NCBI RefSeq assembly: GCF_051014445.1
Contig: NC_135141.1
Span: 30,651,422 to 30,715,421 of the forward strand
Reading direction: 5' to 3'
Length of the DNA: 64,000 nt
Source of the DNA: Colletes latitarsis
Lineage: Eukaryota; Arthropoda; Insecta; Hymenoptera; Colletidae
In this document: positions 48,071 to 61,400 of the stretch, piece after piece
Layout of the letters: every line of letters starts with the position of its first letter
Position numbering within the stretch: the stretch's first letter is position 1
Position numbers and translations under genes: made by a program
The notes under the pieces: generated by a model
Told to the model about the DNA's origin: nothing
Database searches by the model: none
The model's input: only the letters and a program-made list of their open reading frames with translations

Positions 48071-51000
48071 GCGACGACGCCAGGTCAGAAGTTTAAAAAG
48101 GAACGACGAATTTAAAAAGCTCTATTTATACGGGGTTTCACCAACGCTGCCGAAATAAAACAGAAATTGGTGTCTTTCTCTTCGGATGACAGCACCTCTC
48201 TATCATACAGGCTACAAATAAGTGACCGAATATCGTTAATAGATATCGATCATTTTCTCGAGGAACCTTGCAAACTTTCGAGATTGAAAGAATACGACGT
48301 CTCGTTCCTATAAATTAAAATTGAAAAATAATGTACACTCTATCCACGAAAGGAAAATTGTACTTTACGTTTGTTATAAATACAGCAGAGGCGGAGGATA
48401 AATTTAATAATAATTTGTCTCCCGACGGAGGACGTTTCTTAAGGAGCTCGTTACGACGTTCCGCGACATAATTCATTCTCAGGACACGTTTCCCCGACGA
48501 CTGGTAGCTTCCCAGACGATTCCTTAATTCTCGAATCGTTAATTTTCTCGTATCATCGACGGGATCGATCCGACGTAGATCAATCTTCGACGACGACGCG
48601 TCTCCGTGCGACAACGCGGCATTAAGTAATTGCAACGCGGAATCTCCCGTGCATCTCTCGTCGTTGGAATTATCATCGAATCGTGCAATTTCTCCCGTTG
48701 GAGGGCATTGTCTTGCTAGCAATCGAGATGTAAACGTACAAGGATGCATCGTCGAGTGGCGGAGTCTCCATTTTACCGCGTCGATTCCTCGTTAAAAAGC
48801 GACGGACCTTCGTTTCCGCGATACTTGACGTAATCATGGCATAATGGAACTGCGAACGTGAAGTGTGCACACAGCAATATCTTTCTCTCCCGGTCGGTTG
48901 GGAACCAGGGAGGCGGAGAAGAGTCCGTAACGGACAGAATAATGCAATAACGTTCTGCTATTATTACCGTTCGTGGCTACAAGAACGCGAGAGCAGAAGG
49001 AGCTTTCGAGTGCCACTCGACCATATTTCCCCCGTACGCAGACCGCAACTTTTCCTTTTACAACTGTAAAATTTCACGAGAACGCTATCGATTACGCGCC
49101 CCGTACCTCTGCTAAACGTCGAATATTTATCGATATCACGTTCGCCTAAAAACGAGTACGTTAATCTTACGGACTATTATTGTTCCTTCGTGACAATTTT
49201 AAGGGTTGAATATTGCTTCACAAGAGCGAGAATATTATTAAAAATCTAAGGGGTTTGCCTTCCGACAGTCTCTAAAGAATTTCCTCAATATGAACAGACA
49301 AAAGTCGACCCTTGGGTTAAAATAAAGTTATCCACGTTAAATATAAATTTGTTCAAATTTGCACCCGAGGAGACGGAAGAACGCAAATTTTTACATAAAT
49401 AAAAGGCGTAATGGCGTCGACTGGTGCTCGATACGAGGCTGATATTAATACCTAATCGTGTTAGTCCCATCGCTAGCTAGGTTACAGAGCTTTCAAGAAA
49501 TTGACAATCGATAGACGCCGGAGCTCTTCGGGGCGGAGGTGTTCGAGAGGCCATTTTCGATTTCTGCGTCCACTCGACGCGAGCTCGAGGATCGTAACGA
49601 AGCATCCGGGGAACCGTCGAATAGAAAAAGTCTTTTTTTCGTTTTCCTTTAATGCACCCCCGGTACGCGGTCGTCAAAGGGTAGGATCGTTTTTTTTGTT
49701 CTCTTCTTTTTTTGCAGTCGTATACTACATTCATGCGATTCTCGGTTCGAAAAGCTCGCGGCACGTTACAGCGACGGGAATAAAGAACGCCCTCGTGTTT
49801 ACCGAATTTTTGGAAATTTGTTTTTCATTCGTTGGACGCTGATTGTACGTCCGAGCAATCGATATAGCGACTGTATTCCGCGTGTTCTATGTTCCGAAGG
49901 GGAACAATTTATTCGTTCGAGTTCTACTTCGGCTCGATCGTTCGCCCGTTGTTGTTTCGCCACCGTGTGTCTATCGATTCGAATTTCTCCGCCATTCATT
50001 ATTTCAATCGGGGTAAAAAATCCCCTGACGCGACGGGAGATAGAGTATAATACTGGGTTAAATTCTTTGTCGCGGTATGACTTGAAAAATTGGGAGAAAA
50101 TTTGTCGAGAATTTAGGGCTTGTGAATGACAATCGCAGTGGTACATTTTGCTTTTCAAACGGAGTTCGAAATAAGACTCTGTTGAGCATATCGAAAATAT
50201 AGAAGGAAAGCAATCGCGAAACGGTGCTGCCTGAATAAAATATGGTCGACCCGGGCGCTCCAGTTTCGCGTCGATCTTTGAACAATTCCAAATTTAAACT
50301 CCGAAGATTCCTCTCTCGTGCCTGATATCCTATTCTTCGAACCCCTTTTGACGTTCTCGAAGTTGTGAGAGCCAGTTACAGGCGAACGAAGTTGATTCTC
50401 CTCTCATCTTTATCTTCTTCGAGGAACGGTGTTTCTAAAAATGTCTGAAACTTTGCGCTGGTATAATACTTGTAGAATCAATCGCAAATGGATCGGTCCG
50501 CGGTTAAATAATTCAGCGAAATTTATAATTCGTGGGTAATAATGTCTTGTCATGCTCTTTCATTTCTGCGGATTAAAGTTGCTAATGGACAAACTAGTTA
50601 CGTATTATTCTTGGAATGTTCGAAGCAGGATCGAGTTAGCGTTTGTAAAAATTGAATTTCCAGGGCTGAGTAATGAAATAATTCATTTAGATGGGACAAT
50701 AATCCCATTTTTCCCTCTTGTGGAATCATTCATGGGAACGACGTTGTCGATCTCGCAGCAAATTTTCATTTTATATGCAACGCGTCTCGTATTAACATGC
50801 GAACACGTGTAGCATAGCTTTAATAAGTAATTTCATTAGTCGAAGATTAAAATTACAAAACACTCGAGTCTCGTGTTTTTTCTAAAATTTCTAAAGTTCA
50901 TAAACTCTATCTAAGCATTTCTATCAAATGAGGGTTAATATATCAAATTAAACGTGTTTATTTTATAGATAAAAGTTCACGGCTTTTAGATGGGTTCGTT

Positions 51001-52395
51001 GACTCGTTTAAATATCACCCTGGTAATAGCGACAGAAGTGGGGTCGGCTGATAAATAATGCATTGAACCAAATCTTCCAGTCATTCGCAGGCCCAACCCA
51101 GGTCTTTAACCTAATGTTCGACATCGCCTGGAAACACGCTCGATAAAAAGGCAAGCGTCATGCGACCAATTATTAACCCCGCGACCCCAAACGCTGTGAA
51201 ACTGTAGTAGTTCGTCTAGGGAATAATCTATTAAACTCGAAGTTGTGGGTTCTTTGCGCGCCACACTTAATTCGCTAAAAACGTTCGACAAAACACAACC
51301 TTTGTAGCTAAAGTGCAGTTCTCGCGACAACGTTTTTGTCTCCTTCGATTACATGGTGAAACAAGGTGAAAAAATTCCAGATCTCACGCATTCACCATCG
51401 AAAAGATAATAGGTTAAAATTGATATTCGATGGAAGCCAGAAACGAACGGTAACAAAACGTAAAAATTCGTCGCAGGACGCGACATTAAAATCGAATCTC
51501 TCTCGTTTTTTTCTTGGAGCAACAGCCGTTCTCCATTTCGTCGTGCACGTGGTACGACTACAGGGTTGGTCTCAACCCCCGTAACGCAATAACGTTCGAT
51601 TATTGGTAGTCACGGGCTGGGGAGGGATGCAGGCTGGAGGGGTAGATTGTAAGCGGTCTATGCTCGTATATCAAAGCTCTCGCGTATTCCACGCTTTTCC
51701 GAAGCTTTGGCGTCCGGCGTCAAAAGCCCGCTCAGCGTTTCTATCCCTTCGTGCCAAACTCCCCCTCTTACCCTTCCTTCACGCCCTCAAACCCCCTTGG
51801 ATAATGTACAAATATGAGCGCCACGCGCTGCGAAATGGAGACCCTTGGATAAACCGAGACCTCTTGCCGACGGACTGAATTCAATCGCAGAACCCTTTTT
51901 AGAGATCCGCCCGGATAGGGCGAGTTTTCCTACGGTTTTCCAAGAAACTGTCCCATTCTTCCCTCGAACGATCGAGTCGCAAACCCATCGATATTGAGAA
52001 ATTACGAACCCTCTAGTGGCCTTTTCGAAATTATTAAGATATTTCGAAATAGCTTTTATAGCCAAACATTAGAGTTTTTGTTGTTTGAAGTCTTGGTAAA
52101 TACGGAGTTATGGATCTCATCTCATTATTAAAATTTCTCTATTAATACTATTTTCTAGATGCATTTGTTTCACTCAAGAATTTCCATGGGGTTAAAACTT
52201 GTTATTTAGTTTTTCTATTATCATTTTTAGTATCCTGTCGTTTCTTCACGGATACTACATTTTTCTTCGCAATTTGATCGCTCGAAGATATATCGTGCCT
52301 GAGGAGTATCTTACTACCTTACGATATAAACGTAAATAAATAACTTAACACGTTCGGTAACATGCAGGACATGTATGTAACACCGTATATCGTCC

Positions 52396-52442
52396 CACGT
52401 GTGTCACATTTCATTGAACCTTTATTACATGCAACACGACAC
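52396..52442 (+). repeat. Dispersed repeat, copy 2 (31-bp exact core)
   Basis: The core at 52404-52434 is identical to 28812-28842, and the similarity extends several bases on both sides (CACGTGTG here against CATGTGTT at the other copy). The surroundings are AT-rich and CpG-poor compared with the rest of the window. Confidence 0.8.
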
Positions 52443-55400
52443 CTCCGCCATTTCTCTACTTTTATTCATAAACTCTTATAACAGGGATGTAAATCGCGAA
52501 TAGATGCAAACGCGACAGATTTAAATTAAATTAACAACAATCACAATTTCGCTTCGTGTCATTCTCTATACAAATTATATATTAATTTCAGAAGCATTGA
52601 AATATTCAAGTATATGGTAAATATAAAACCAAGAAATCTAAATTTCAGCACCATCCACCAAAACCAAATATTTATTCCCACTTACCACCACTTGTGATTG
52701 ATCTGTTCCATATCGATATCATATCATACATCACTCGCTCGGTTACTGTTTGCTTGTTTATCCCTCTGTACATACAGTTAAATAAATACATACAGGTTAC
52801 AATGATACATAGCAACTGAAATATTTCCATCTACACGTACACCGTTTTTCTCAGGTAAACAATTACACGATCGATGGAACAAATCGCTACGCGTCGGTAG
52901 TGTTCGTAAAATCGAGGCTGTCCACGAACACTCCTTTGAAGTCGAACTTCCGGGTAGTCGTTAATCCAGCAGCGAAAACGAAAAGAAATCCCCGGAAGAG
53001 CGATTTCCATAATTTGCTACAGTTACGACGAAATTAAAGTCAAAAGCTCAGTGAAATTTTAGCGAAATAAACATCCCGTCCTGTACTTTGAAACACGAAA
53101 GTCCCGCGTAAAAAAAAAAGTTACCGCAATGAACGCGTTAATTAAGTACGAGTTTCCTATGAAATAAAGTCGACGGTTCTCAACCTGAAACGTCTTTGCA
53201 AGCAACGTTTTCGGTCTGAGGTTTGGATAATGCAACTTCCTTCGGCTCTCCGTCGATATAAATTTATCGTTTACGAGCACACGAGATTTCGTGTCAATTA
53301 AAAAGCAATTTTTAACAGACTATTAAACGCACCAACGATTCGTGCACGATCGATTGAAAAAATGATGGGAACATTGATTAAAATAAACGGAATCAAATTG
53401 GAACTAATATTATTTAGTTGGATACTGGAATATCGAAAGACTCGACCACGCGTGCAATTTATAATTAAATGACTCGTTCAGGCTGAAATGGGATCGATTT
53501 AATTTCTTTCTAGTTTTTCCAATTGTCAAGCGTTTCGTTAACATGTTTTAATGGACCCAGCAAAAGTTTAAATTCGATCTCGTGGTTCTGTAAACGGCAC
53601 GGTTAAGCAACATTTTCTTCGAAGGGCGGGACTAATTGCTCGAAACGGCGACGAAGGACCTCGACAACGTTTCCTGGAACGTGCAAGGGTTGCAAATCGC
53701 TGCTAACGACGATATTCTGGTTGAAATTTACGGAAGATAAGCGGGATCACGGCGGGTGTCGATTTCGTCGGGTAAGTTTCCCGGTAAACCGAAGTTCACT
53801 GCTAATTTCTCGTCCTGCCACACCTCAAAGTACACTTTAATTACGTTAAACGGGAAGCAAATTACATTAGATAGTCAGCGCTCGAGGATGTAAGCCCCGT
53901 CGCAACCAGCCTCGGCCGACGACCGACTTCATTTCACGCGATCCTGATATAAGAAGAGATTTAATTAATTGCTAGTCTGTTAATGAGATCCTGCAGATCG
54001 ATGACCGGCGGTGAACTTAAGCTCGCGTAAAATCAAATTGCCGACGAACGATTACAGAAATGTATCCCCCCCCCCTCCCCTCCTCCGAGAAAATTGCTAC
54101 GATTCGTTTTAATCCATCCAGTTCGAAAATCAACAGACGAACGAAACTTGTCGAATTGATCGAATATTCCTTAGTATTTAGGGCAGTTATCGATAATATA
54201 AATCACTGGTTAATTATTTTAAGAAGTAACGCCTCGAAGAGTTAGGTACGATTTTAAAAAAACATGACCTATGAAGTGAAGACTGAATAAATCATTCTCG
54301 AAAAGGTTTCTCGATTTTGAATTCGTCGTCGTTAATTATCGATATCATGAATCGAACGACTTCCATCTCTTCTTTTACATTTCAGATGCAAATCGTGATA
54401 ACGTAAGAGTTCTTAAAATATACTAATGGTAATATCCAGCGTCGAGATTAATACTTTTCAATGATGAAATAGAACGTTGAGCAATTTCCGCGGAACTCCC
54501 AGGTCGGCAGCCGCTCGGAACAGCGTTCAAACAGTTTTCTTAAACTTCTTATTTCCGGAATATATCAGACATTACGGAAAACCGGGGTTCTCGCTGCAAT
54601 ATCCGGCTGCGTGATTTAAAATTTCTACCTCCTGTTGCGCACACGTGCATTTAAACGCGAATAACGTAATTCCAGACGTAACAGAAGCTTTCCTCCCCTT
54701 CGACATTAAAACCAACCTTACGGGAAAATGGGTAAAATCAAAGTCGCGCGTGTGGTGGAAAAATAATTGCAACGTTTGCTCTCGTGTACGTAAATGCCCT
54801 CAATTTTTCAAAGTTTTATATCGTTTATTAGACAAGAGCATGTATAAATATTATCTGCGTCTACCGTCGTGAACGCAGTAGGTCTTTTATTGTATTTTAA
54901 TTAATTTCTTGAAGGATCGTAGCGCGGTGGTGGGACTTGGACGTGAAACTCGGTCGGCGATAACGTAATCTGTCTGGACGAACTAATTTGTCATTAATTA
55001 TCAGCTGCGTCAATTGCATCGTCGCACAAAAGCTACCGGAAACACGCAATGCAAACAATTCGGAATTACGAGCTCCGTCGCGAGTTCACGAATCACCGCG
55101 CAACAATACCACCGGCAAACATTCGAATTCGCGAACAGTTTCCTACGGCGTTGTTTTCGAAAACGTGGCCCGCCTTCTCGTTTTCGATTGTCATCGAGAA
55201 CGCTCTCTGCCGAGATCGAAATCAGAGACGATGACAAATTTTCCGGACCGAATAACGAGATCCAGCAGACGCAGCGTGGGAAAATTACGAGGAACTTCGG
55301 AAAGCAAAGATAGTTTACACTCTGGGGACTATTTCGCTTAATTTCTAATTCTAATTAACGTAGATACGATCTTTCTGTTCATAAATAAATTAAAACCTTA

Positions 55401-56476
55401 ATAAAGTTTCTCTCGGGCGTCGTAAAAATTCTTCACGAATTAACTGCGACGTAATTACACGCTCAAAAAATTTTCAGCTCGCGACGAATGAACGTGCAAT
55501 ATTTCCAGAGTGCAAAAATATCTTTATTTTTGTCCGGAAGTCGATTCTCGTTCAAAGTGACTGCCCCCATCGGGAGTAGTGTCTTAGAAGTTGGCGAAAT
55601 AAAATATTCAGATCTATCGATTTTTCTTGTGAGTGGTGCATGGAAGGAAAATTTTTCATTTCTGTTTAACGGTCGTGAAATCGAAAGTTACTTCTTTTCG
55701 AGCAGTTTCCGCGAACGCTTTCCATTCTTTTGACAGTCGAAAGCACCTGCGACCGGGCTCATGAAATGTGAGGAGTCGGTCAAATCGCTTTGGACTCGTT
55801 TTTCCACCCCCTGGAGCCTCGATAACCTTCATCTTCGAGGACTGTGAGGGGGGTGGATTCACGCGCGAGCCAAAAGGCATTAAACGTAACTGGCTGCACT
55901 TCTCCACGAACACGTTCGTAAGAGACGTTCGCCATATTTGTTACCGAGCGTTTTCGAGCCACCACGTGTGCGCGTACAAGCGTCCAATTACGGACTATTA
56001 CCGCGAACTTTTATTTGCACACACGTCCCCGATCCCCAGCGGACTTAATCAGCTTAACGTGAGAGATCGAGGATTATTAGACTTCGAATTTCGTCCGTGA
56101 AAAATGACGAAAAACCGTGAACCCTTGGAAAGCAATGAATAGGAATGTTTTCTGTATTTGTAATATTTTTATTTAACTTTTTTTGCTGTATTTCAAGTTT
56201 GATCGTTAGAGTTACATTGTGCAAATTTGTTATTTGTTCCACGTGAAAATGTTGAACCGTCGAAATCTCGATGCGTGGTTGAAATTCCGGGGTTGGAACG
56301 AATTGGAGAGCCCTCCTCGAAGAAATATAAATGAATAATTCCGTTGGCGCAGAGCCATACATGAGAGGCAATTTGTAAAGGGAACCAGCGACAAAACAAT
56401 CAAAATATAACGGGCATTCTCGTCGCGGAGCGCTTTGATCCGTGGCGTGGTTTTCCCGCGCAACGAGATGACAGCA

Positions 56477-56602
56477 ATATATCGGAAACTGGGTCAAGAG
56501 CAATTCTGTTACCCGCTAGGACCACCCTGTAGCGCGGCTGGAAAGCGTTTCCGAAACACAAAGCTTGCTCGTTCGAGATTGGGATTATTTATTGTCGCCG
56601 GC
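56477..56602 (+). repeat. Diverged duplicate pair, copy 1
   Basis: It resembles 58288-58413 in the same orientation. Shared order: ATCGGAAACTGGGTCAA (ATCAGAAACCAGGTCAA in the other copy), an ACCCTGT word, an AAAGCG word, then AAACACAAAGC (AAACACGAAGC), then ATTTATTG. The overall similarity is moderate and the pair is old. Confidence 0.45.
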
Positions 56603-57370
56603 GTGTTGCTGTCGTTAAAAAAATTGCCGTATTTTTGCGACGAAGAACACCGTCCTTAACACTAGACCTACCGACACTTCGTGTATACCCATTTCTAGTA
56701 ACACCGGTTAAATGACTTTCCCTTTCCCTTCTGCGAGGCAACGTACCTCTAATTTTGACATAATATATATAGAAACGTGCATACTTAGTACTTTAACTTC
56801 GTACAGAAAATTTACAAACTACTTTGAAATTTTTTAGTTTTTTAATTCCAGAGAAAAGAATTATTTACGAAAAAATGGCATACCAATTATGTACACATCC
56901 TGTAGACAGATTTAAATTCATTTTCAATTAAATAAATAATTTATGATCCAGTTTTATCGTACACTAGTTGTATGATCAATAGGAATTGCTGAAACTTATT
57001 TAGGTATGTAGAGTCAAAGTAAATGTCAAAATAAACATGGAAGACAGCATAAAATATAGTAGTTAGTATAGTCATCGGGTAGAGGATGAAATGTCCTTTA
57101 AAGTGAGCGTTTGTACGAGTCGATAGCTTTATTAGTTCCGGAGATATTGCAATTTTCGTTTCAAGTCGATGCGGTGGCTAGTTCCGGAGATAGAAGGGTT
57201 CGAAGCGTTTGTTTACATTTCATTGACGACGTACGTGCTCGTAGTAGACAGTGCGTAGTAAATTCTTGGAAATACTACGACTTCCTGGTCACGTGACTGT
57301 CTCGACTCACGCGCGACAAGGACGTCCGGCGCGACGCGTCAGACGAAGACAGCGATAGTCGAATTAAGAA
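56603..57370. other. CpG-poor sequence, possible repeat remains
   Basis: The sequence after TTAACACTAGACC at about 56657 is CpG-poor to about 57060 and may be a decayed element, but no second end was found. At 57134-57154 there is an inverted version of the AATTGCGATATCTCCGAA word that opens the tandem units downstream. Confidence 0.3.
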
Positions 57371-57777
57371 AAATTCACTTTTACATAAATTGCGATATCT
57401 CCGAAACGGAAAGTCCGATCGTCAAAAACCAAAAACCATTTTAAAGGGGAGGCTTTGCCGCTGCTAACAATGCCTCAATAATTAATAAAACACTAGTAGT
57501 TTTGGAACTGCACGCGTCTAAACTTTTAGTATTTTTAATACGCGTTAATAGGCCTTTCCAAGACGGAGAGCGCGTGGACAGTGGAATTTAAAAAATTACC
57601 TTTTACATAAATTACGATATCTCGAAAACGGAAAGTCGGATCGTTAAAAACCAAAAGCCATTTCAAAGAGGAAGCTTTACCGCTTCTAACAGTGGCTCAA
57701 AAATGGATAAAGCACTACTAGTTTCGGAACTGCACGCGTCTAAAGTTTCGGTACTTTTAATGCGCGTTAAACCGATC
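57371..57777 (+). repeat. Tandem duplication of about 220 bp
   Basis: Unit 1 starts at 57371 and unit 2 at 57593. Both run through a TTTTACATAAATT word, GATATCTC then AACGGAAAGTC, a TCAAAAACC/TTAAAAACC word, CTAACA, GGAACTGCACGCGTCTAAA and CGCGTTAA. Unit 2 ends near 57777; unit 1 has a further 40-bp linker. The word GATATCTCGGGAACG recurs at about 58150. Confidence 0.8.
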
Positions 57778-58287
57778 CACTTTCTGTAAGTTTCTCAATT
57801 TTATCTAAATTTTTTATCAATATCTTTCGTTCTTTCTGCGTGGAGTCGATCGATCTTAAAATGGAGGAATATTTCTTTTGCTTTGGATCCTCTTTAGAAA
57901 TTCTATAAAATGTTAAACGAAAGAAAAAATTGGGTGAAAATGAAGACACTCGGTTCTTCTTTTTCAAAAAAAAATTCTTGACGCTACGTATTCGTATTAA
58001 ATTCGTTATGATTACTATACGAATTCCAATTCAAAATATTTGATGTTAAGGTATCAATTTCTATGAAAAAGAGAAGTTCGACCCCAAGTGTACAAAATAC
58101 CAGTCATGCAGGGAACGTCAACAAGGAAAAACGTGCAAGTGTCGATTGCGATATCTCGGGAACGAGAATATGCAATACCAGTTTCCAAACGTATCGAATA
58201 TCCTAGCACGAAGCGTTTCAGCTAAAGTACACCCTGTACGGCCGGCATCGATTGCACAGGAGGGGTAGAAGACACCAGCGCATCAGA

Positions 58288-58413
58288 AACCAGGTCAAAA
58301 ACAGTACGATTACCCTGTGGAACGCGGCATCACGCTTCTCGAAAGCGCTTTGAAAACACGAAGCCTGCCCTACGAGTGGACCCTGCATTTCCCTCGAATT
58401 TATTGACGACCCC
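58288..58413 (+). repeat. Diverged duplicate pair, copy 2
   Basis: This is the counterpart of 56477-56602, 1.8 kb downstream, with the tandem duplication between them. Confidence 0.45.
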
Positions 58414-61400
58414 TGCCACCCGTCGTCCCTCCCACCTCTCTAAATCCCTCCTCGATTCGACGCCGAGGCCCTCGATTGCCCGGCTAACCCTCGAGAGTAA
58501 CCGTATGGTATCCATTGTACGATGGAGGATTTCAGCCTGAATTTAAATGCAATTAACACTTTTTCTGGCGGAAAAGAGATTTCTGCCAACGGTGCTCCGA
58601 GAATTAAGTCCCGAAGCCCTTCGATTACTTATGTAGCCTTTTATTTTTATTCGATGCCACGCGACGGATCGAACAACTTTTGCTCGTCGATCGTATCAGA
58701 ATATAATTAACCGTGCTTCCCCATTTTCGACAAATAATCTCAGCGTTCGATAACCATAATTTATCCACCGCGGGACGGAAGATCTCAGGTGGAGTCGAAA
58801 CCAGAGACAAGATTCTTGTTACGATCTATTCCCATGTTAAACATAGAATACCAAACGCGGGTCCCTTGTATCCATTATTCGATGACAGGTTCCAGGGTGA
58901 ATCGAAACGCAATTAGTTTCTTGTTAAGGTTCCCCGTGATGAATTTATCAACGCTTCCAAACGTTTCGAGTTTTATTAAAAATTCTCTCGCCTTCTATCA
59001 GCGTTCCAACGTCGTTGAAAAGTTACCCGTTAGATTCCAAACGAAATTATCGAATTTCCCTAGCCCGTACCGGGCTTCGTGGATTTACCGTCGGGCTCGG
59101 TGACGCTTGTCAAAGGAAATTTATCAGCGTCCCGAAGGCACGCGACGCGTTGTCATCGACACGATGGGAACAAGTTGCACGGATCGCGGCGCTCGATTCC
59201 CATCGAATCGTCATTAATTTCCTTCGCGGCGCATCGACAGCCGCGGGTGCATCGAACCCGTGGTCCAACGTTTCGCGGGAAATACGAACGGATCAACCCC
59301 CTCTACCTATTCCATTCTGTTCGCCGGAGACTCGGCGCGGGTGGCTTTAGGAGCGACGAGGAGGTAGGAGGGGGGAAGTTATATCGGGGCTTTGGAGGTA
59401 TCGAGGCTTTTGGGATCAAGTCTGCCCGTCCGTTCACGGGCTCGTTGGTCCGCGTTGGTGTAAGCCGATTATACCGGTGTGTAGCCAGCGTCCTTGTTCA
59501 TCCGTCGTCCCGTGCAACCCACCCCTCCCCCCTCTCAACGACGCCCCTGCACCACGAAGAAAAGCGTGGCGTGTTCCGACGATAGGTACGCCCCGGCTTT
59601 CGCAGGTTTTCGGGGCGAAACGCGAGACCGAGCAGTCGGAGAAACGAGGGCGTCTGGGACTTTCTGGTGCTCTTTGACGATCCACGGACTCTTTTAACCC
59701 TTCCGTATCGCCGGCGGATGACGTGCTTCCTGTCCCCGCGGTCGACGATTCCGAACGTTTTGACCTAGATTCCACTCTAGAATTTTTGGAACATTGCGTA
59801 CGAAATGGTTTTTTAAACGTATCGAAATATTTGTTTAGATTAGCTGCGTAAATTTTATTTAATGGACACGTCTATAAACGTACCGGCTGCGAAAATCGTT
59901 AAAAACTCCTTCGACGGATCCAATTAAACGTGGACAACGGACGCTAATCGTTCGTCATCGAGAAGAAAGGCCGGATATTCGTACCGAACGCGTACAAATA
60001 ATACCTGCACCCGTGCTTTTACACCGGTGAAACAATGGCGGCCGCGGGCGACTGTAATCCACGGCCAATCTAGCGTTTCGTTTCGTTGTGTCGCCCACGG
60101 CGACGCGGCAACGCACACGTCGAACGTTCCAATACGTCCCCGACCTCCTCGACGCCCTATCGTCGCCGATCAAAGCGAGAGTGTCTTCTGTTTCGCGTTC
60201 CGGAGGACACCCAGCCGCAAAAAGCTAGATGGCCTCCTTCTTTCGAGTTTCACGCCATCTCTTATCAACGTCTGTCCCGCGTTCTCCTTTTGTTCCCCCG
60301 TTGTGATTTCTCCTCGTTCCGTCGTCATCGTCTGCTCGTACGAAAAATTCCGCGCGTTAAGGATCTTCTACGCTTTCACGATTCTTCAAACTTCCAATTC
60401 AGCGTGTACAAATTTTCTGTCCCTGTGAATTCGAGCATCGCGAATTTCATGCACCTTTAATCGCGTACGAGTATTTTGCTTCTTTATTGTAGAATTTAAA
60501 GAACAAAATTGCATTTGAAACAAATATGAATTTAAAGCACACTGAGCACACAATTTTTCTACATAAATTAATATTACATAAAAATCACATCTGTTCTTCA
60601 AATCTCCTGTATTATTTAAACAGATTTTCATGTGAGTCGGAAAGGGCTAAACGAAAGTCGCGAGGGTCTTCGATGATCTCGTTGCGCCACGTCGGAAAGA
60701 GTTCGTAACGTTTGAACGAAGTTACCCGGAAAGCGAAGTTTGCGTTATCGAGTTTTAATGAAATTAGCGTCTGGGAAGGTGTTTGATATTCAAGGGGTGA
60801 ACGGGGTGACGAGATTCGGTGAAATTAATGTCTGGAACTCGGTATTCGGAGCCTCGACTGCGCTTTTAATTCCCACCGGCTGGAAATGGATTCCCGATTA
60901 GAATTTATTTAAAACGTTCTCGATAAATTATCTGTCGGAGTTATTGAAAATTGGGTTCGTCGACGTTTGAGTATTCATAATATGTAAAGCTTTTCTAATT
61001 TTAATTGCGTTCCGATTAAGAGCCCCGTTATCGGGGTAGGCCTGTATTAATAAAATTAAGTGCGCGAGTAAATTCGAGCGCGACGTATCGCGTCGAACAA
61101 TGCAAACACGCGGTAACAATGGCGGAGACAATAGTTGCGGGGGAGCGCGCGCCTCGCTTTATCCCTTTTCTCCGTGCTACCCTTCTCGATCCCGACCACT
61201 CTGCACCTCCCCCTCTTCGCCCGACGAAGTCAGAGACACCGCGTGACGGGCGCCTGCGGGCCGACACCCAGAAGAATAGCAGCCCCGACAGCAAGGGAAG
61301 AGGAAACGGAGAAAGGGGACATTTTTTTTATTTAATTAGCGAGATGTACGAGCTACAAAGACCCCTCTCTACCTCCCTCTCCGGGCGATCCGCGCCAAGA

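Larger units (their letters stand above)
44281..56476. other. 12 kb with little recognisable content
   Basis: Homopolymer runs lie at about 45161-45173 (T) and 54066-54086 (C-rich). A strong pyrimidine tract followed by TTTGCAG at 49689-49717 looks like a 3' splice site, but no clear coding frame follows. Minus 48315-48749 (144 codons) is the most protein-like frame but is unidentified. Around 46.9-47.4 kb the sequence is CpG-rich in the manner of a promoter region, which is only a guess. Confidence 0.4.

Noticed and set aside
56657..57060. Possible piggyBac-like end, TTAACACTAGACC
   Set aside because: Only one end can be seen and no inverted partner or second TTAA boundary was found.
59079..59585. 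168-codon plus-strand frame
   Set aside because: Overlaps other open frames on both strands and has biased composition; no domain.
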